Shown: positions 53,190-63,636 of the stretch, piece after piece
Layout: every line of letters begins with the position of its first letter
Position numbering within the stretch: the first letter of the stretch is position 1
NCBI RefSeq assembly: GCF_963855985.1
Contig: NC_087106.1
Coordinates: 7,361,001 to 7,425,000, forward strand
Direction of reading: 5' to 3'
Length of the DNA: 64,000 bases
Source: Ostrinia nubilalis
Lineage: Eukaryota > Arthropoda > Insecta > Lepidoptera > Crambidae
Position numbers and translations under genes: made by a program
The notes under the pieces: generated by a model
What the model was told of the DNA's origin: nothing
What the model saw: only the letters and a program-made list of their open reading frames with translations
The model's database searches: none

Positions 53190-54036
53190 GTCGGCCATCC
53201 GTCACATAAACGAGTCCCTTCGTTTAGTTCTAATTAACAACATAAAATTTAAACTGATCATCTAACAACAACTGTATTCTCAAACTTAGGTATAGCTAAG
53301 CAAAAAGGAGGCTACTTCACATCTTTCACCCTCAATTTGTCTTAGCTGCGTGTTATATCATATCACTCATGCTTGGTTTGATTCTGCTTGGACTCTGTGC
53401 TATGACCCTCAAGGACATATCACTCATTTCCAGCTCGCATCTAATCAAGCTCTGTGCTATGAAACACCCTCACTGACAACATATTCATTCATGCTAGGCT
53501 CAAATCTGCCAAAGCTCTCAACTACTAAGGTAAGTAGTATCCTTTACAAACTGCACTCATGCTCGGTTCAAACTAACCGATGCTCTGTGCAGTGTGAAAT
53601 CAGGTTCATTCCTATACAGGAAGTAGGTATCTCATGTAGGTAAGTAGGTATCATCATTATCTCTATTCAGTACAAAATGGTTCACTTAATTCATGTCATG
53701 TCACATCTTATTGTAAATAATTTATTTGATTTAGGCCTATATTTATCAATATAAAATAATGTAATCTTAGCAAATCATTAAAAAAAAGTAATGATATATT
53801 TTTAATATACAACATTTGCAATTTTATGTAAAAAGAAATAAATAACATACTTTGTATAATTAAAATATTGTTGATTTAAATTCACATGTATAAGGATAGA
53901 AATGCATCATTGTTGAGTAGGTGTCATTTGCCTACTTGTATAATTAATATCATAATATATTTTATAACAAATTCTGTATAATTATACAGTTCTATATAAT
54001 TAACAGTTAATAAATCATAAAGTCATCATCTATTCA
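53190..54036 (-). other. Gypsy 3' noncoding region
   Basis: No env-like ORF. A plus-strand frame (53350-53643) is not supported. Loosely repeated pieces of about 80 bp around tcactcatgctnggttn and ctctgtgctatga occur at 53365-53600. Confidence 0.6.
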
Positions 54037-55935
54037 TTAGTTACTTTCGTCACTAGAAGAACAAGCAGGCGCATTAAAGCTCATCCAGGGATAAATTTTA
54101 TCAATCGCTACTACGTTCTCATATGCTTTTCCCTTCCGTGTAAGCGGTGTATCAACTACGAGGAACCTGTCATTTGGTAATATCTTTTTGATTCGATACG
54201 GACCCTGGCATTTAGATTCTAGCTTCCTAGACTTTCCTGAACCCGAAGCAATGGCCCTTACTACCCTCACTAGATCTCCCTCTTTATATTCGTTTGGTGA
54301 TTTTCGATGCCTATCAAAGCGTTCCTTATTTTTATTTTGGTTTTCTTTAATGCGATCGCTAGCATCTGACCTAATTTGATCTAAGGGTTCGTTCGTCTCA
54401 CTGCTTAAAATTTCTTCTGAGAGATTATTTAAAATACCTTGAGATGGGTTACCTAATTTCCGCCCAAATAGTAATTCAGTAGGTGATCTTTTTGTGACGT
54501 CATGCATCGAGGTATTTATGCCTAATTGGACATCTGGGAGAAAGGTGTCCCAAGTGTCACTGCCTTTTCCGTGAGTCATACTACCCAAGGAGGCCAAAAT
54601 CGTTCGATTGTATCGCTCGACCTGACCGTTGGCGCGTGGAGTCGCGACGGAGTTGAGGATATGTTTCACACCAACGGACTGAACAAAAGTTTTAAATCTT
54701 TTACTGGTAAAACTGGTACCCCTGTCGGTAATGAGTCGCGACGGGGACCCAAATAAACTAAAGAAAGTTTTAAAAACTTTAATGCTCGCTCTGGATTTTG
54801 TACTACGTACTGCAGATAGATAGACATATTTTGTGAAAGAATCCACAATGACTAAAATGTACGTGTTACCGCGCTTGCTGCGTGGAAATGGTCCGAGGTG
54901 GTCAGCGTGTATGGTATGTAACGGAACGTCCACTTTTGGGATCGGATGCAACATACCCACTTTGGTTCCAGATGGGATCTTATGGTGTGCGCACTCCAGG
55001 CACGCTGACACATACTTCCGAATAAATTTACGCATTTTTGGGAACCAGAAAATGGACTTGACTCTTTGCAAGGTCTTCTCAAAACCAAAATGACCTACGT
55101 CATCATGGTTGGTTTTGAGAACTTGCCAGCGCACGCCCCTCGGGACAAGCCATCTTAGTGCCCCGTCTTCGACTACCCTATAAACGCGACCATTTTTGAC
55201 CTGATACTCTTTATGAATAGCTGCTATTTTGGGGGTTTCAGGATCCTGAACAATTTCTTTTATACGCCTAACCTCTTCATCGGCGGATTGAACTGTTGTA
55301 ATCCAATCGTCAACAGTAACGTTGAGAATATCGAGCACGTGTATTGGTTCTTGTTGGTCTACGATCGCACCCCTGCTTAAAGCGTCAACATGAGCCATCT
55401 TTTCACCGGGACGATATTCAATATTACAGTCGTATTCGAGGAATTGGATCCACCACCGCGATATCCGGGGAACCAGATCTCGTTTGGTAAACGTCGACCG
55501 TAAAGCGTTGCAGTCGGACACGATTGTAAATTTGATACCCAATAAATAAGTGCGGAACTTATTTAACGCGCTTATGACTGCGAGTGTCTCCAATTCGAAC
55601 GAGTGAAGCTTTTGTTCTTCAGGGCTGGTTTGACGGCTATAATAGGAGACGGGTCGCCATGGGTTATTTCCGGTCCTTTGCATCAGGATACCTCCCAAGC
55701 CAAACTTACTCGCATCTGTGTGTAATTGGGTTTCGGCACTATGGTCATATAGTGCTAAAACTGGTCTCTCTATTAGCAGTCTCTTCAAGGTGTCAAATGC
55801 GTTTTGCTGCGACTCTGTCCATTGCCAGGCGGTATCCTTTCTGAGCAGGTTTGTCAAAGGTCTCGCAATTAGAGCAAAGTCCGTGACAAACCTGCGGAAA
55901 AATCCTGCCAGGCCCAGAAATCTCCGAACACTCCG
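54037..55935 (-). pseudogene. Gypsy pol 3' part: RNase H and integrase, out of frame
   Basis: Continues pol in a different frame from the gag-RT ORF. It shows the RT connection (GLAGFFRRFV), RNase H-like LALYDHSAETQLHTDASKFG and SRQTSPEEQKLHSFELE, and an integrase with a histidine/cysteine zinc end (HDDVGHFG, CLECAHHK). Core motifs IHADHLGPF, ITDRGTSFTS and NGQVERYNR supply D, D and E. A C-terminal GPYRI matches the GPY/F module. Stop at 54037-54039. No start codon is expected; it needs the upstream frame to be translated. Confidence 0.8.
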
Positions 55936-58900
55936 TCACTTTGGTTGCAAGGCACAGGGAATTTAGACACAGCTAGAGTCTTTTGTTCCCCAGGTCTGAT
56001 GCCAAGTTCATCGATCTCAAAACCTAAGAAAACTATTTTTTCTTGGAAGAAATTGCACTTTTCCATTTTTAGCGTCAGTCCAGCGTCTCGCAATAAGCCG
56101 AGGACTTGTTCGAGGCGTTGTAAGCCCTCATCAAAAGTTTTTGATGGAATCAAAATGTCATCCATGTATATAATCACGAATGGTACCTTAGTTTTATTGA
56201 GGATTTTATGAATAGCCCGTTGGAAGACGGCAGGTGCATTTGCCAGTCCGAAGGGCATACGATTATATTCGTATTGCCCCTCGGGCGTGACAAATGCTGT
56301 CTTCTCTTTAGACCCTTCAGCAATGGCGATCTGGTGATAACCAGATGCGAGGTCAAGCGTTGTGAAAAGTGACTGCCCCGAAAGCTGGTCGAGAAGATCC
56401 TCTATTCGCGGAAGCGGGTAATGATCTCGTTTTGTGCGTCGATTAAGTGCGCGATAATCCACGCACAAACGCTTTTCACCCGACTTCTTCTGAACGAGCA
56501 CAATTGGACTCGCGTAAGGCGAGCTAGATTCGCGTACAATACCATTTTCTACCATCTCCTCAACCAGCCCCTGGACATAGGCACGTTCAGAATGTGAAAG
56601 CCGGTAAGGCCTGTATACAACTGGCGTTGTGTCGGTCAAAAGTATTTCCATTTCGGCCACGGTTGTATAACCTAAGTCATGCAGCCCTGTTGAAAAGCAA
56701 CCCTTGTACTTTGATAACAAAGCCTGACATTTATCCTTCTCACTAACAGTAAGTCCCTCTCCCATGTTGATTTGGTTACAAACAGTGTCATTGACTAAAT
56801 CCGTATTTATCCGCAACACATCTAGAACTCGGTTTTGAGACAAGGTTGCCCTAGCTCGAGAAATTAGTGCACCCTTGTTAAAACGAATTACTTGAGTACT
56901 TAAACTCTGTACAAGAACGTGACATGTTCCGTTGGTTATTTGATATTCACCAGGCAACAAATAGTATTCCATGTCGGGTTTACCCCTTATTGAACCTCCG
57001 ACATAAATACTACCACTATAATTAGTTTTAGCTTCAACTGTAACTGCGCTAAGCTCTCCTATACCTAACTCCACATCATCAACCGTAACGAGTAGAAGTT
57101 TAGCCTCATCACGTATATCGGCCCTTTCGATTAGTAAGTCAGTAGCAGTTTTTATTATTTTCAGATTAGGACGTTCCGTAAAACTGTGTCCAAGGAGCAC
57201 CGGAATATTTATAAGTGAATCATCTACTATAAAAATCTCTACCTGTTCCTCTCTTACATCCTGAATCTCAATTGTAACAAAAGCTTTACCTATGGGTACA
57301 TAGGGAATATTGCCTAATCCTCTCAACATTGGACCCGCTGCGGTGTCCCACTGAAGACCAATTTTATGCGCATCGGTCATACGAACGAGTGTAGCTTGAC
57401 TACCAAGATCAACCTGGCAGGGGATAATCACACCGTTTATCTTTATGGCTACTCTATACTTGTCATTGCTACCATCATCAATGGAAACTTCAAGAACATT
57501 TTTCGGTTTACCGTGTGCATTGCCGTTGTTCAGATTGTTATTAGTATTCGTACTGTTATTAGGGATATTAAGATTCTTTTTAGGGCAAGTATTTGAATCG
57601 TGACCAAGAAAATTACACTCTGCGCATTTGTTTATTGGTTTACGACACTGATAGCTCATGTGACCGGCTTCGTTACAATTAAAGCAGACTGCATTCCCTT
57701 TCGGGCGACTCCTAAAAGTTTTATCACTGCCTTTAGCTAGTGCGGTACTTGTCGAAGTTGAAGCAGAATTATTGAACCTCTTATCTCTACCTGGTCCCTC
57801 CCTCCTGATATTATCGTTGTATTCCCTAGGGTGAGACTTAACTGTCTTGAAGAACTCTAAAGTTTCCTCGGGTTTATCGAATTTACCAGCTTGAGCACTT
57901 AACCGAATCCCTTTGTCTTCAATGCCAAATATTAAGCAATCGACTGCCTGCTTACCAAATATTTTACAGCGATTTAATAAGTTGATCTTAGAAAAATAGT
58001 ATAATTCTAAAGAGTCTCCAGGGCGCGCCTTTCTATTAAGCATTTCGGTGAGCAACTCAGCGTAATTCTCGGTAGACGGAAAAGATTCTCGTAATAAAGT
58101 CTTCCACTCTTCCCACGAATGCCTAATAGATGGCAAGCCCTGGTACCAGGTCTTAGCATGTCCTACTAATTTGGGTAGGGCGTAGTGAACCGTTTGCTTG
58201 TCATTCCAGTTGTAGATTTCCGCGCATTCGTCTACTTTACTTATCCACATGTCAATAGTCTGTTCTCGAGAAAGCGGATCAAAATCAGAAAGAACATTAT
58301 TTAGTACAGGAAACGATTCACGATCCCTACCCTTAAAAATATTAACAAACTCTTCAAAGAAATTTGCAGGTTCCACAACCCTATGCCTTTGGAAATCTGA
58401 GTTCCCAGGAACGGTGTCATTTTTGAGAGGACTGTGATTCATTCTAGACGGGGAAACAATATATTGACGACGACTCGAATCATTGATATCGCGCGATGTC
58501 ACGTTACGGCTACGTTGTCTCATCAATTCTTGCTCTAACAGACGTAGCCTCTCGCGCATTTCATCATTTTCGTCGTTCCTTTGACGGCGACTACCACTAC
58601 GACTTCGTCGATCGATTCCTCTACGACTATGACTACGGCTAGGACGGTTACTCCTAGGTCTACTGCGACTGCGGCTGCGTTGCTGATATTCATCACATAT
58701 TTCCCGTCTACGACTAGGTCTATTCTCAAGTGAATTACGGTTTGCATTCAGTTCCTGACATGACTCACGGTTACTGAGGCGGCTGCGTTGGATGCTCCGG
58801 ATGCGGTGACGGCTTCGGCTTCGGCTTTGATTCCGACTTCGACCCTCGTGTCTCGTGCGGCTCCGGCTTCGTCGCATACCACCGCTGTTCCCTGCACCAC

Positions 58901-59000
58901 GATCGGCATCCATCGTCGGTAGTATGGGGCTTCCAGGTGGTATGGGTGTTCGAAGTCTACGACTTCGACACCGTTTTTCATCAGGACTGCCGCTTCCCAT
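55869..59000 (-). CDS. Gypsy gag-protease-RT fused frame (truncated pol)
   Basis: 1,043 aa from the ATG at 58998-59000; an open extension upstream into the LTR lacks an ATG. Residues about 10-150 are unusually rich in Arg-Ser pairs (SRSRPRSNRPSRSHSRRG). A capsid-like region follows (SWEEWKTLLRESFPS), then two zinc knuckles CFNCNEAGHMSYQC and CAECNFLGHDSNTC. A protease-like IIPCQVDLGSQATLV has DLG in place of the usual DTG/DSG. The RT has KRLCVDYRALN, LDLASGYHQI and YMDDIL. The frame then runs off into about 25 unrelated residues (VFGDFWAWQ) before its stop because of a base change near 55931-55941. Gag and pol share one frame here. Confidence 0.85.
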   Translation of the reverse strand: MGSGSPDEKRCRSRRLRTPIPPGSPILPTMDADRGAGNSGGMRRSRSRTRHEGRSRNQSRSRSRHRIRSIQRSRLSNRESCQELNANRNSLENRPSRRREICDEYQQRSRSRSRPRSNRPSRSHSRRGIDRRSRSGSRRQRNDENDEMRERLRLLEQELMRQRSRNVTSRDINDSSRRQYIVSPSRMNHSPLKNDTVPGNSDFQRHRVVEPANFFEEFVNIFKGRDRESFPVLNNVLSDFDPLSREQTIDMWISKVDECAEIYNWNDKQTVHYALPKLVGHAKTWYQGLPSIRHSWEEWKTLLRESFPSTENYAELLTEMLNRKARPGDSLELYYFSKINLLNRCKIFGKQAVDCLIFGIEDKGIRLSAQAGKFDKPEETLEFFKTVKSHPREYNDNIRREGPGRDKRFNNSASTSTSTALAKGSDKTFRSRPKGNAVCFNCNEAGHMSYQCRKPINKCAECNFLGHDSNTCPKKNLNIPNNSTNTNNNLNNGNAHGKPKNVLEVSIDDGSNDKYRVAIKINGVIIPCQVDLGSQATLVRMTDAHKIGLQWDTAAGPMLRGLGNIPYVPIGKAFVTIEIQDVREEQVEIFIVDDSLINIPVLLGHSFTERPNLKIIKTATDLLIERADIRDEAKLLLVTVDDVELGIGELSAVTVEAKTNYSGSIYVGGSIRGKPDMEYYLLPGEYQITNGTCHVLVQSLSTQVIRFNKGALISRARATLSQNRVLDVLRINTDLVNDTVCNQINMGEGLTVSEKDKCQALLSKYKGCFSTGLHDLGYTTVAEMEILLTDTTPVVYRPYRLSHSERAYVQGLVEEMVENGIVRESSSPYASPIVLVQKKSGEKRLCVDYRALNRRTKRDHYPLPRIEDLLDQLSGQSLFTTLDLASGYHQIAIAEGSKEKTAFVTPEGQYEYNRMPFGLANAPAVFQRAIHKILNKTKVPFVIIYMDDILIPSKTFDEGLQRLEQVLGLLRDAGLTLKMEKCNFFQEKIVFLGFEIDELGIRPGEQKTLAVSKFPVPCNQSDGVFGDFWAWQDFSAGLSRTLL

Positions 59001-59067
59001 TATCTTAGGTGACGATCTGTGGGCGTAGCAAAAACGATATATTTTTGCTGTAATCCCACTTCTGAGC

Positions 59068-59366
59068 TGAAAAAGCTCAGAAGGATCGGTTCTTGACGAA
59101 AACAACGAAGTTCGGAATAGTCTTTATTTTCACTTTCACCACTCTCGCTGCACAACAATACCCGACGGGTTTCGCAATTCGAATGGCGGACTGAGGCAGT
59201 GTTGCCACGGTCGAAAAAATAATCGATTCATTTATAGACTCCAAATTATGATTATGATTAACTGAGAAATTTACTATTTGATTAATTTAGTGATTAAAGT
59301 AAATTATATAATTAATTAATGGTGAATATATGTATAGTACGCAATAAAATATAAACGACTGTTACA
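59068..59366 (-). repeat. Gypsy 5' LTR (299 bp)
   Basis: On the minus strand it begins TGTAACAGTCG and ends GAGCTTTTTCA. The junction with the internal region forms a 9-bp inverted repeat (cttctgagc/gctcagaag, 59059-59083). TGGGATTAC, a possible primer site, starts 9 nt inside. Confidence 0.9.
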
Positions 59367-59370
59367 TTTA

Positions 59371-59780
59371 GTTACTATGTTAAAAAATGTGGAAAAAATC
59401 GTCCATGACGGCTTGGACAATCTCAATCAGTCGCGCGGTGGCGCTTACGGAGGACGGACGCGTGTCAGTTTTTTGGCCGTGACAGTTCGCGATTTGTCAA
59501 TATTTTTGACAATGATGACTTTGATGAGTCACAGTATAATAATATCAGTGTTACTGGAGAAAGCTTAAATTTTTGATAATTAAGAATTATCAATTTTGTC
59601 TACCTATTGAAATTGAAATCGTTCGCATCCTTTTAAACGAAGACTCTACTCATGATACATAGTACATTCCTCAAATATGAGACAAAACCAATGAGTTAAA
59701 ATTACATTTTAATAGTACCTACATACAATCGTCTTACACTCTTTAGAAGAGCACACTGACACAAATAAATAATAAAAAAT
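59371..59780. other. Noncoding, nothing recognised
   Basis: A 63-codon plus-strand frame (59377-59568) has no recognisable domain and sits between transposons. Confidence 0.4.
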
Positions 59781-60370
59781 ACTGTCTAAGGTCTGTAGCT
59801 AAAGGTCTAAGCTGCAAGATGGAAGAATCTTCTACCCAAAAAGATGGCAGATGCAGCAGATGTCAACGGATTTAAAACTGGAGTTCATATGACTCCTTGT
59901 AGACTTGAGTGTCTAGAGCGTCCCTTCCTCCACCATGCGTAAGAATTTTCAAAAAAATACTGTCTAAGGTCTGTAGCTAAAGGTCTACGCTGCAAGATGG
60001 AAGAATCTTCTACCCAAAAAGATGGCAGATGCAGCAGATGTCAACGGATTTAAAACTGGAGTTGATGTGACTCCTTGTAGACTTGAGTGTCTAGAGCGTC
60101 CCTTCCTCCACCATGCGTAAGAATTTTCACAAAAATACTGTCTAAGGTCTGTAGCTAAAGGTCTACGCTGCAAGATGGAAGTATCTTCTACCCAAAAAGA
60201 TGGCAGATGCAGCAGACGTCAACGAATTTAAAACTGGAGTTGATGTGACTCCTTGTAGACTTGAGTGTCTAGAGCGTCCCTTCCTCCACCATGCGTAAGA
60301 ATTTTCACAAAAATACTGTCTAAGGTCTGTAGCTAAAGGTCTAAGCTGCAAGATAAAAGAATCTTCTAGT
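59781..60370. repeat. Tandem satellite, 178-bp unit, about 3.3 copies
   Basis: Units begin actgtctaaggtctgtagct at 59781, 59959, 60137 and 60315, spaced exactly 178 bp with only a few differences (agatggaagaatcttctacc, ccttgtagacttgagtgtct). The last unit is partial. The repeated 62-codon minus-strand frames inside are a by-product. Confidence 0.85.
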
Positions 60371-60966
60371 CAATAACTTTAAAACTATAATTTGAACGAA
60401 TTTTGCTATTAGTGGACAAATTTCTGCTCACGATGGACTAATTATCTGCTATACTCTCGACTCTCTAAAGCACAACATTTATAAAAATTTTGCTGCGGTA
60501 ATGCACTCCAGGTAACAGTGTGTGATGCTCATTGCTCATAGTGATTTTCGATACAGAGCCCCGTACATACGTTATACATAAATTATGGAAAGAAAACACC
60601 CAGACCAATACAAACAAATATGTATGCAATTTTAGTATGATATTTTTATTTATTAATAAACAAAAAGACTGAACAAAATTGATGCGTGTACTGATTAATG
60701 TAATTAACCACATGCAAAGCTTTGTGAATTGCAACAACTATAATTTATTATCCAAGCTCTAAATAATCGCTACTACGAGTAACTGATCATAAAATGTATT
60801 TCCAATCGCTCAAGCTCCCGAGGATCTACCGATAGGTCGGGTGACGTAATCTTGAAATTCTTTTAGCCGGCGCGGAACTTCCGGAAGGTCGGGTGACGCC
60901 ACGCCTCTTTGAACCGTGTTTCCTTTGGCAGTTATATTCTATATTTATTCGATTCTAAAATCTAAA

Positions 60967-61772
60967 AAAGGACAGTGCCAATCCATGTATGGAAGTTGGA
61001 CCAAGTGTTGCCCAGAATGAAACCATAGTGCATTTTGTTCCTCAGGCCAATACTAATTTGTAAACCGGAGCGCACTGAAATCTATCCCTGGAGTTAAGAG
61101 AAAAAAAGAGTTTTGTTTTGAATTATTTACATACAAAATATCATCGATGTATACGTACTACGCATAAGATTTCGCGATTTTGGCATTAAATAACACTCGC
61201 TTTGTTGAACTTAACCATACTGCATCCGTACACCTTACTTTAGTACGACTTCGACATTATTTATAAGCGATCAAGCGCTGTTGCAGTAGTTTGATTAGTT
61301 GATAGAAATTAATTATTTCCAAAATGGAGCAAGAAGTTTTAGCTTACAAGAACTTCAATAATCGATTGTAATACACCAATAAATTGATTTTATGCAGGGA
61401 TAGAGACCTAAATCTTCTTGCTTTATTTTGGAAATAATGAATTTCTGTCAACTTACCAAAAAATTAAAACAGCGGTAGATCGTTTATAAAGAATGTCTAA
61501 ATCGCACTAAAGTAACGTGTACGGATGCAGTATGGTTAAGTTCAACATAGCGAGTGTTATTTAATGCCACAATCGTGAAATCTTATGCGTAGTACGTATA
61601 CATCGATGATATTTTGTATGTAAATAATTCAAAACAAAACTCTTTTTTTATCTTAACTCCAGGGACAGATTTCAGTGCGCTTTGGTTTACACATTAGTAT
61701 AGGCCTGAGGAACAAAATGCACTATGGGTTGATTCTGGGCAACACTTGGTCCAGACCCTGGCACTATCCTTT
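60967..61772. mobile_element. 0.8-kb inverted repeat (fold-back element)
   Basis: The left arm begins aaggacagtgccaatccatg and the right arm ends cctggcactatcctttt. The arms of nearly 400 bp match through tttgttcctcaggcc, catcgatgtatacgtactac and cattaaataacactcgc, and meet near 61370-61390. There is no open frame of note. Arms differ by scattered substitutions and small indels. Confidence 0.75.
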
Positions 61773-62904
61773 TGAAAGTTGTTTTAATTTGTGTGTTTGT
61801 ATGTTGAACGGAAGGAAGTCAACCTAACCTAACCAACTGCGTATTTCTAAACTGCGTATTTCTATACTGTGTAGCCGCGAGAGCTCTTTGGCGCGCTGTC
61901 TTCGGCGAAGTATTGCGCGCGCAGATTTTGACAGCGCGAAATAACTACTTTAGCAGAAATACCAAGCCTTAAGTAAAGCACAATACGGCCATTCTCAGAT
62001 GAGCTAGTTTTTGCGTGTCCGGGCTGTTAAATCGTTAAAAATGACAAATTAGAGACATGCAAGTATTTTTATATGTTACTTAACGACCCCATCCAGTTGT
62101 GCATTAAATCATAGGCCTCTATTTTAAGTATTTGTGACTTAATTAATTTCATGAACCTCTGTTCTCTAATTACCGTTACGCGTCCGCACACCGACTTAAT
62201 GTTAAAACTTGGCTGTAATTTTTATGTCGTATAGATTTGGTTTACTCCATTCAACATTTTAAAGAGTACAAAAGATTGTCTTACGCATAGCAAAATATCT
62301 ATTCAATAGAACCATTCTGTAAATAATTAGAATAAAAAAACTGCTTGTCCGAGCGAAAGTCCTAATTCCCGTGACGTTTTCTGTTTTTGGGCACACAAGC
62401 CTAAATAATAATATTTGATACATCATTTACGCGCGCGGCGCGAGCCCTTAGTTAGTTCTAAGACCTGTTAGCAAGTAGACGTCTATTGCGTTGGCGTACC
62501 GTCGATGAATTGCGTAAGAGTATAATTACCATATCTTTGGTTTTCAATTTTTCTATTTACCATGTCCTTATTTTTATACTCGATTTTTGAAGGTAGATCC
62601 ACGTTGTTAATTTAAATAGATTCAGTACTTTAGCCTTCATACGTTGTAGTAAGACAGTATTTGCATACGCTGAAGATTTTGGAAATTTTGAAGAGAAACT
62701 ATCGTTTTATAATTTCCATGTACTAATTACCGTATATTTATAATCACCGTTGTATGAAATTATTACCTACAAATTGCACTCACGATTGAATAAGTATGAT
62801 GATAAAATATGAAATATATCTAGACTTTCGCATAAAAACTGTACGGACTTTTCTTCCAATCTTACAATCAAAATTTAAAAAAACTTTCGTTAGAGTAACC
62901 TCGA
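61773..62904. other. Noncoding, nothing recognised
   Basis: Contains a short direct repeat (aactgcgtatttcta twice, near 61835-61865) and GC-rich patches near 61870-61935 and 62430-62445. No supported gene. Confidence 0.4.
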
Positions 62905-63047
62905 AATAGATTCGATTTCATGACGAATGTTCAGCTTCAGTTGCTGCATGGTTGTTGGATTTAAGAGTATATTTTAACCCCTAAGGTGACCCCACAAAAA
63001 GAAGTTACCTGGAGTGAAATCGGGGCTTTCTGATGGCCAGGAGATGT
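62905..63047 (-). pseudogene. Remnant of a Tc1/mariner-type transposase
   Basis: The minus strand reads WPSESPDFTPGNFFLWGHL (about 62985-63045), close to the SPDLTP-x-DFFLWG motif around the last catalytic acid of many mariner-like transposases. A shifted piece, MQQLKLNIRHEIESISRLL, follows. Stops and shifts show it is dead. Confidence 0.6.
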
Positions 63048-63262
63048 CACCCCTGCATGAAACATGTCTCGTACCAGATATTTATTTTTACTATTAGTAT
63101 AATTGATATTAACATCTTAAATCATTAATGAATTCTAATATAATACCATTAACATCTATCCATAATACCTTTGCCCTAAGAAGATGAGATTTTCCAACAG
63201 TAACACTTACCTGGCGTGATCACATTAAGAACAAAAGAGAACAAATCAACAGACAATGGGAC

Positions 63263-63339
63263 TTTTCAAGGCATTAGTGTATAGGCACTTTGTACCATCC
63301 TAAACTGCATCCTACCTGCTTTCTTATGCATAGAAAAAA
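63263..63339 (+). mobile_element. SINE 3' fragment
   Basis: ttcaaggcattagtgtatag, tgtaccatcctaaactgcat and gctttcttatgcatagaaaa: a diverged 3' end of the 50642-51003 SINE. Confidence 0.5.
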
Positions 63340-63593
63340 CTTCGTGATATGCAATGGGTACTGGACAGAAGAAGCTTGGAGAACAAACTATATACAAATG
63401 GATCCTAAAACCCATGTAGAAATGGCATCGACTTAGCCTTGAAAATATAGAAATACTTTAACGTTTTCAAAATAAAGGTTTAAAAATCTTGAGCTGTGCA
63501 CCTTGGTTTACAAAGTCCAGTGAAGTGATACCAAACGTCAAAGAGGGTGTGGAAAATCCTGTAAAGCTTACAACCAAAGACTAGAGTCTAGTC

Positions 63594-63636
63594 TAGATTG
63601 CATGAAGGTCTAGTCACTAGACCTTCATGCAATCTA
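63594..63636. repeat. Perfect palindrome, 21-bp arms
   Basis: tagattgcatgaaggtctagt and its exact reverse complement around a single C. Directly preceded by a smaller gactagagtctagtc palindrome. Confidence 0.75.

Larger units (their letters stand above)
52891..59366 (-). mobile_element. Ty3/gypsy LTR retrotransposon with frameshifted pol
   Basis: A 6,476-bp element on the minus strand. The LTRs at 59068-59366 (5') and 52891-53189 (3') are 299 bp each, begin TGTAACAGTCG and end CTTTTTCA (minus strand), and look identical. TTTA flanks both sides (52887-52890, 59367-59370) as a 4-bp target duplication. Gag, protease, RT, RNase H and integrase follow in gypsy order, but pol is split by a one-base frame change near 55931-55941. 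About 850 bp of noncoding sequence precedes the 3' LTR. Confidence 0.9.

Noticed and set aside
59377..59568. 63-codon frame next to the gypsy LTR
   Set aside because: No recognisable domain, no splice or polyadenylation context, and a transposon-rich surrounding.
60163..60351. Repeated 62-codon minus-strand ORFs
   Set aside because: They recur once per 178-bp satellite unit and have no motif; 178 is not a multiple of 3, so no longer frame forms.
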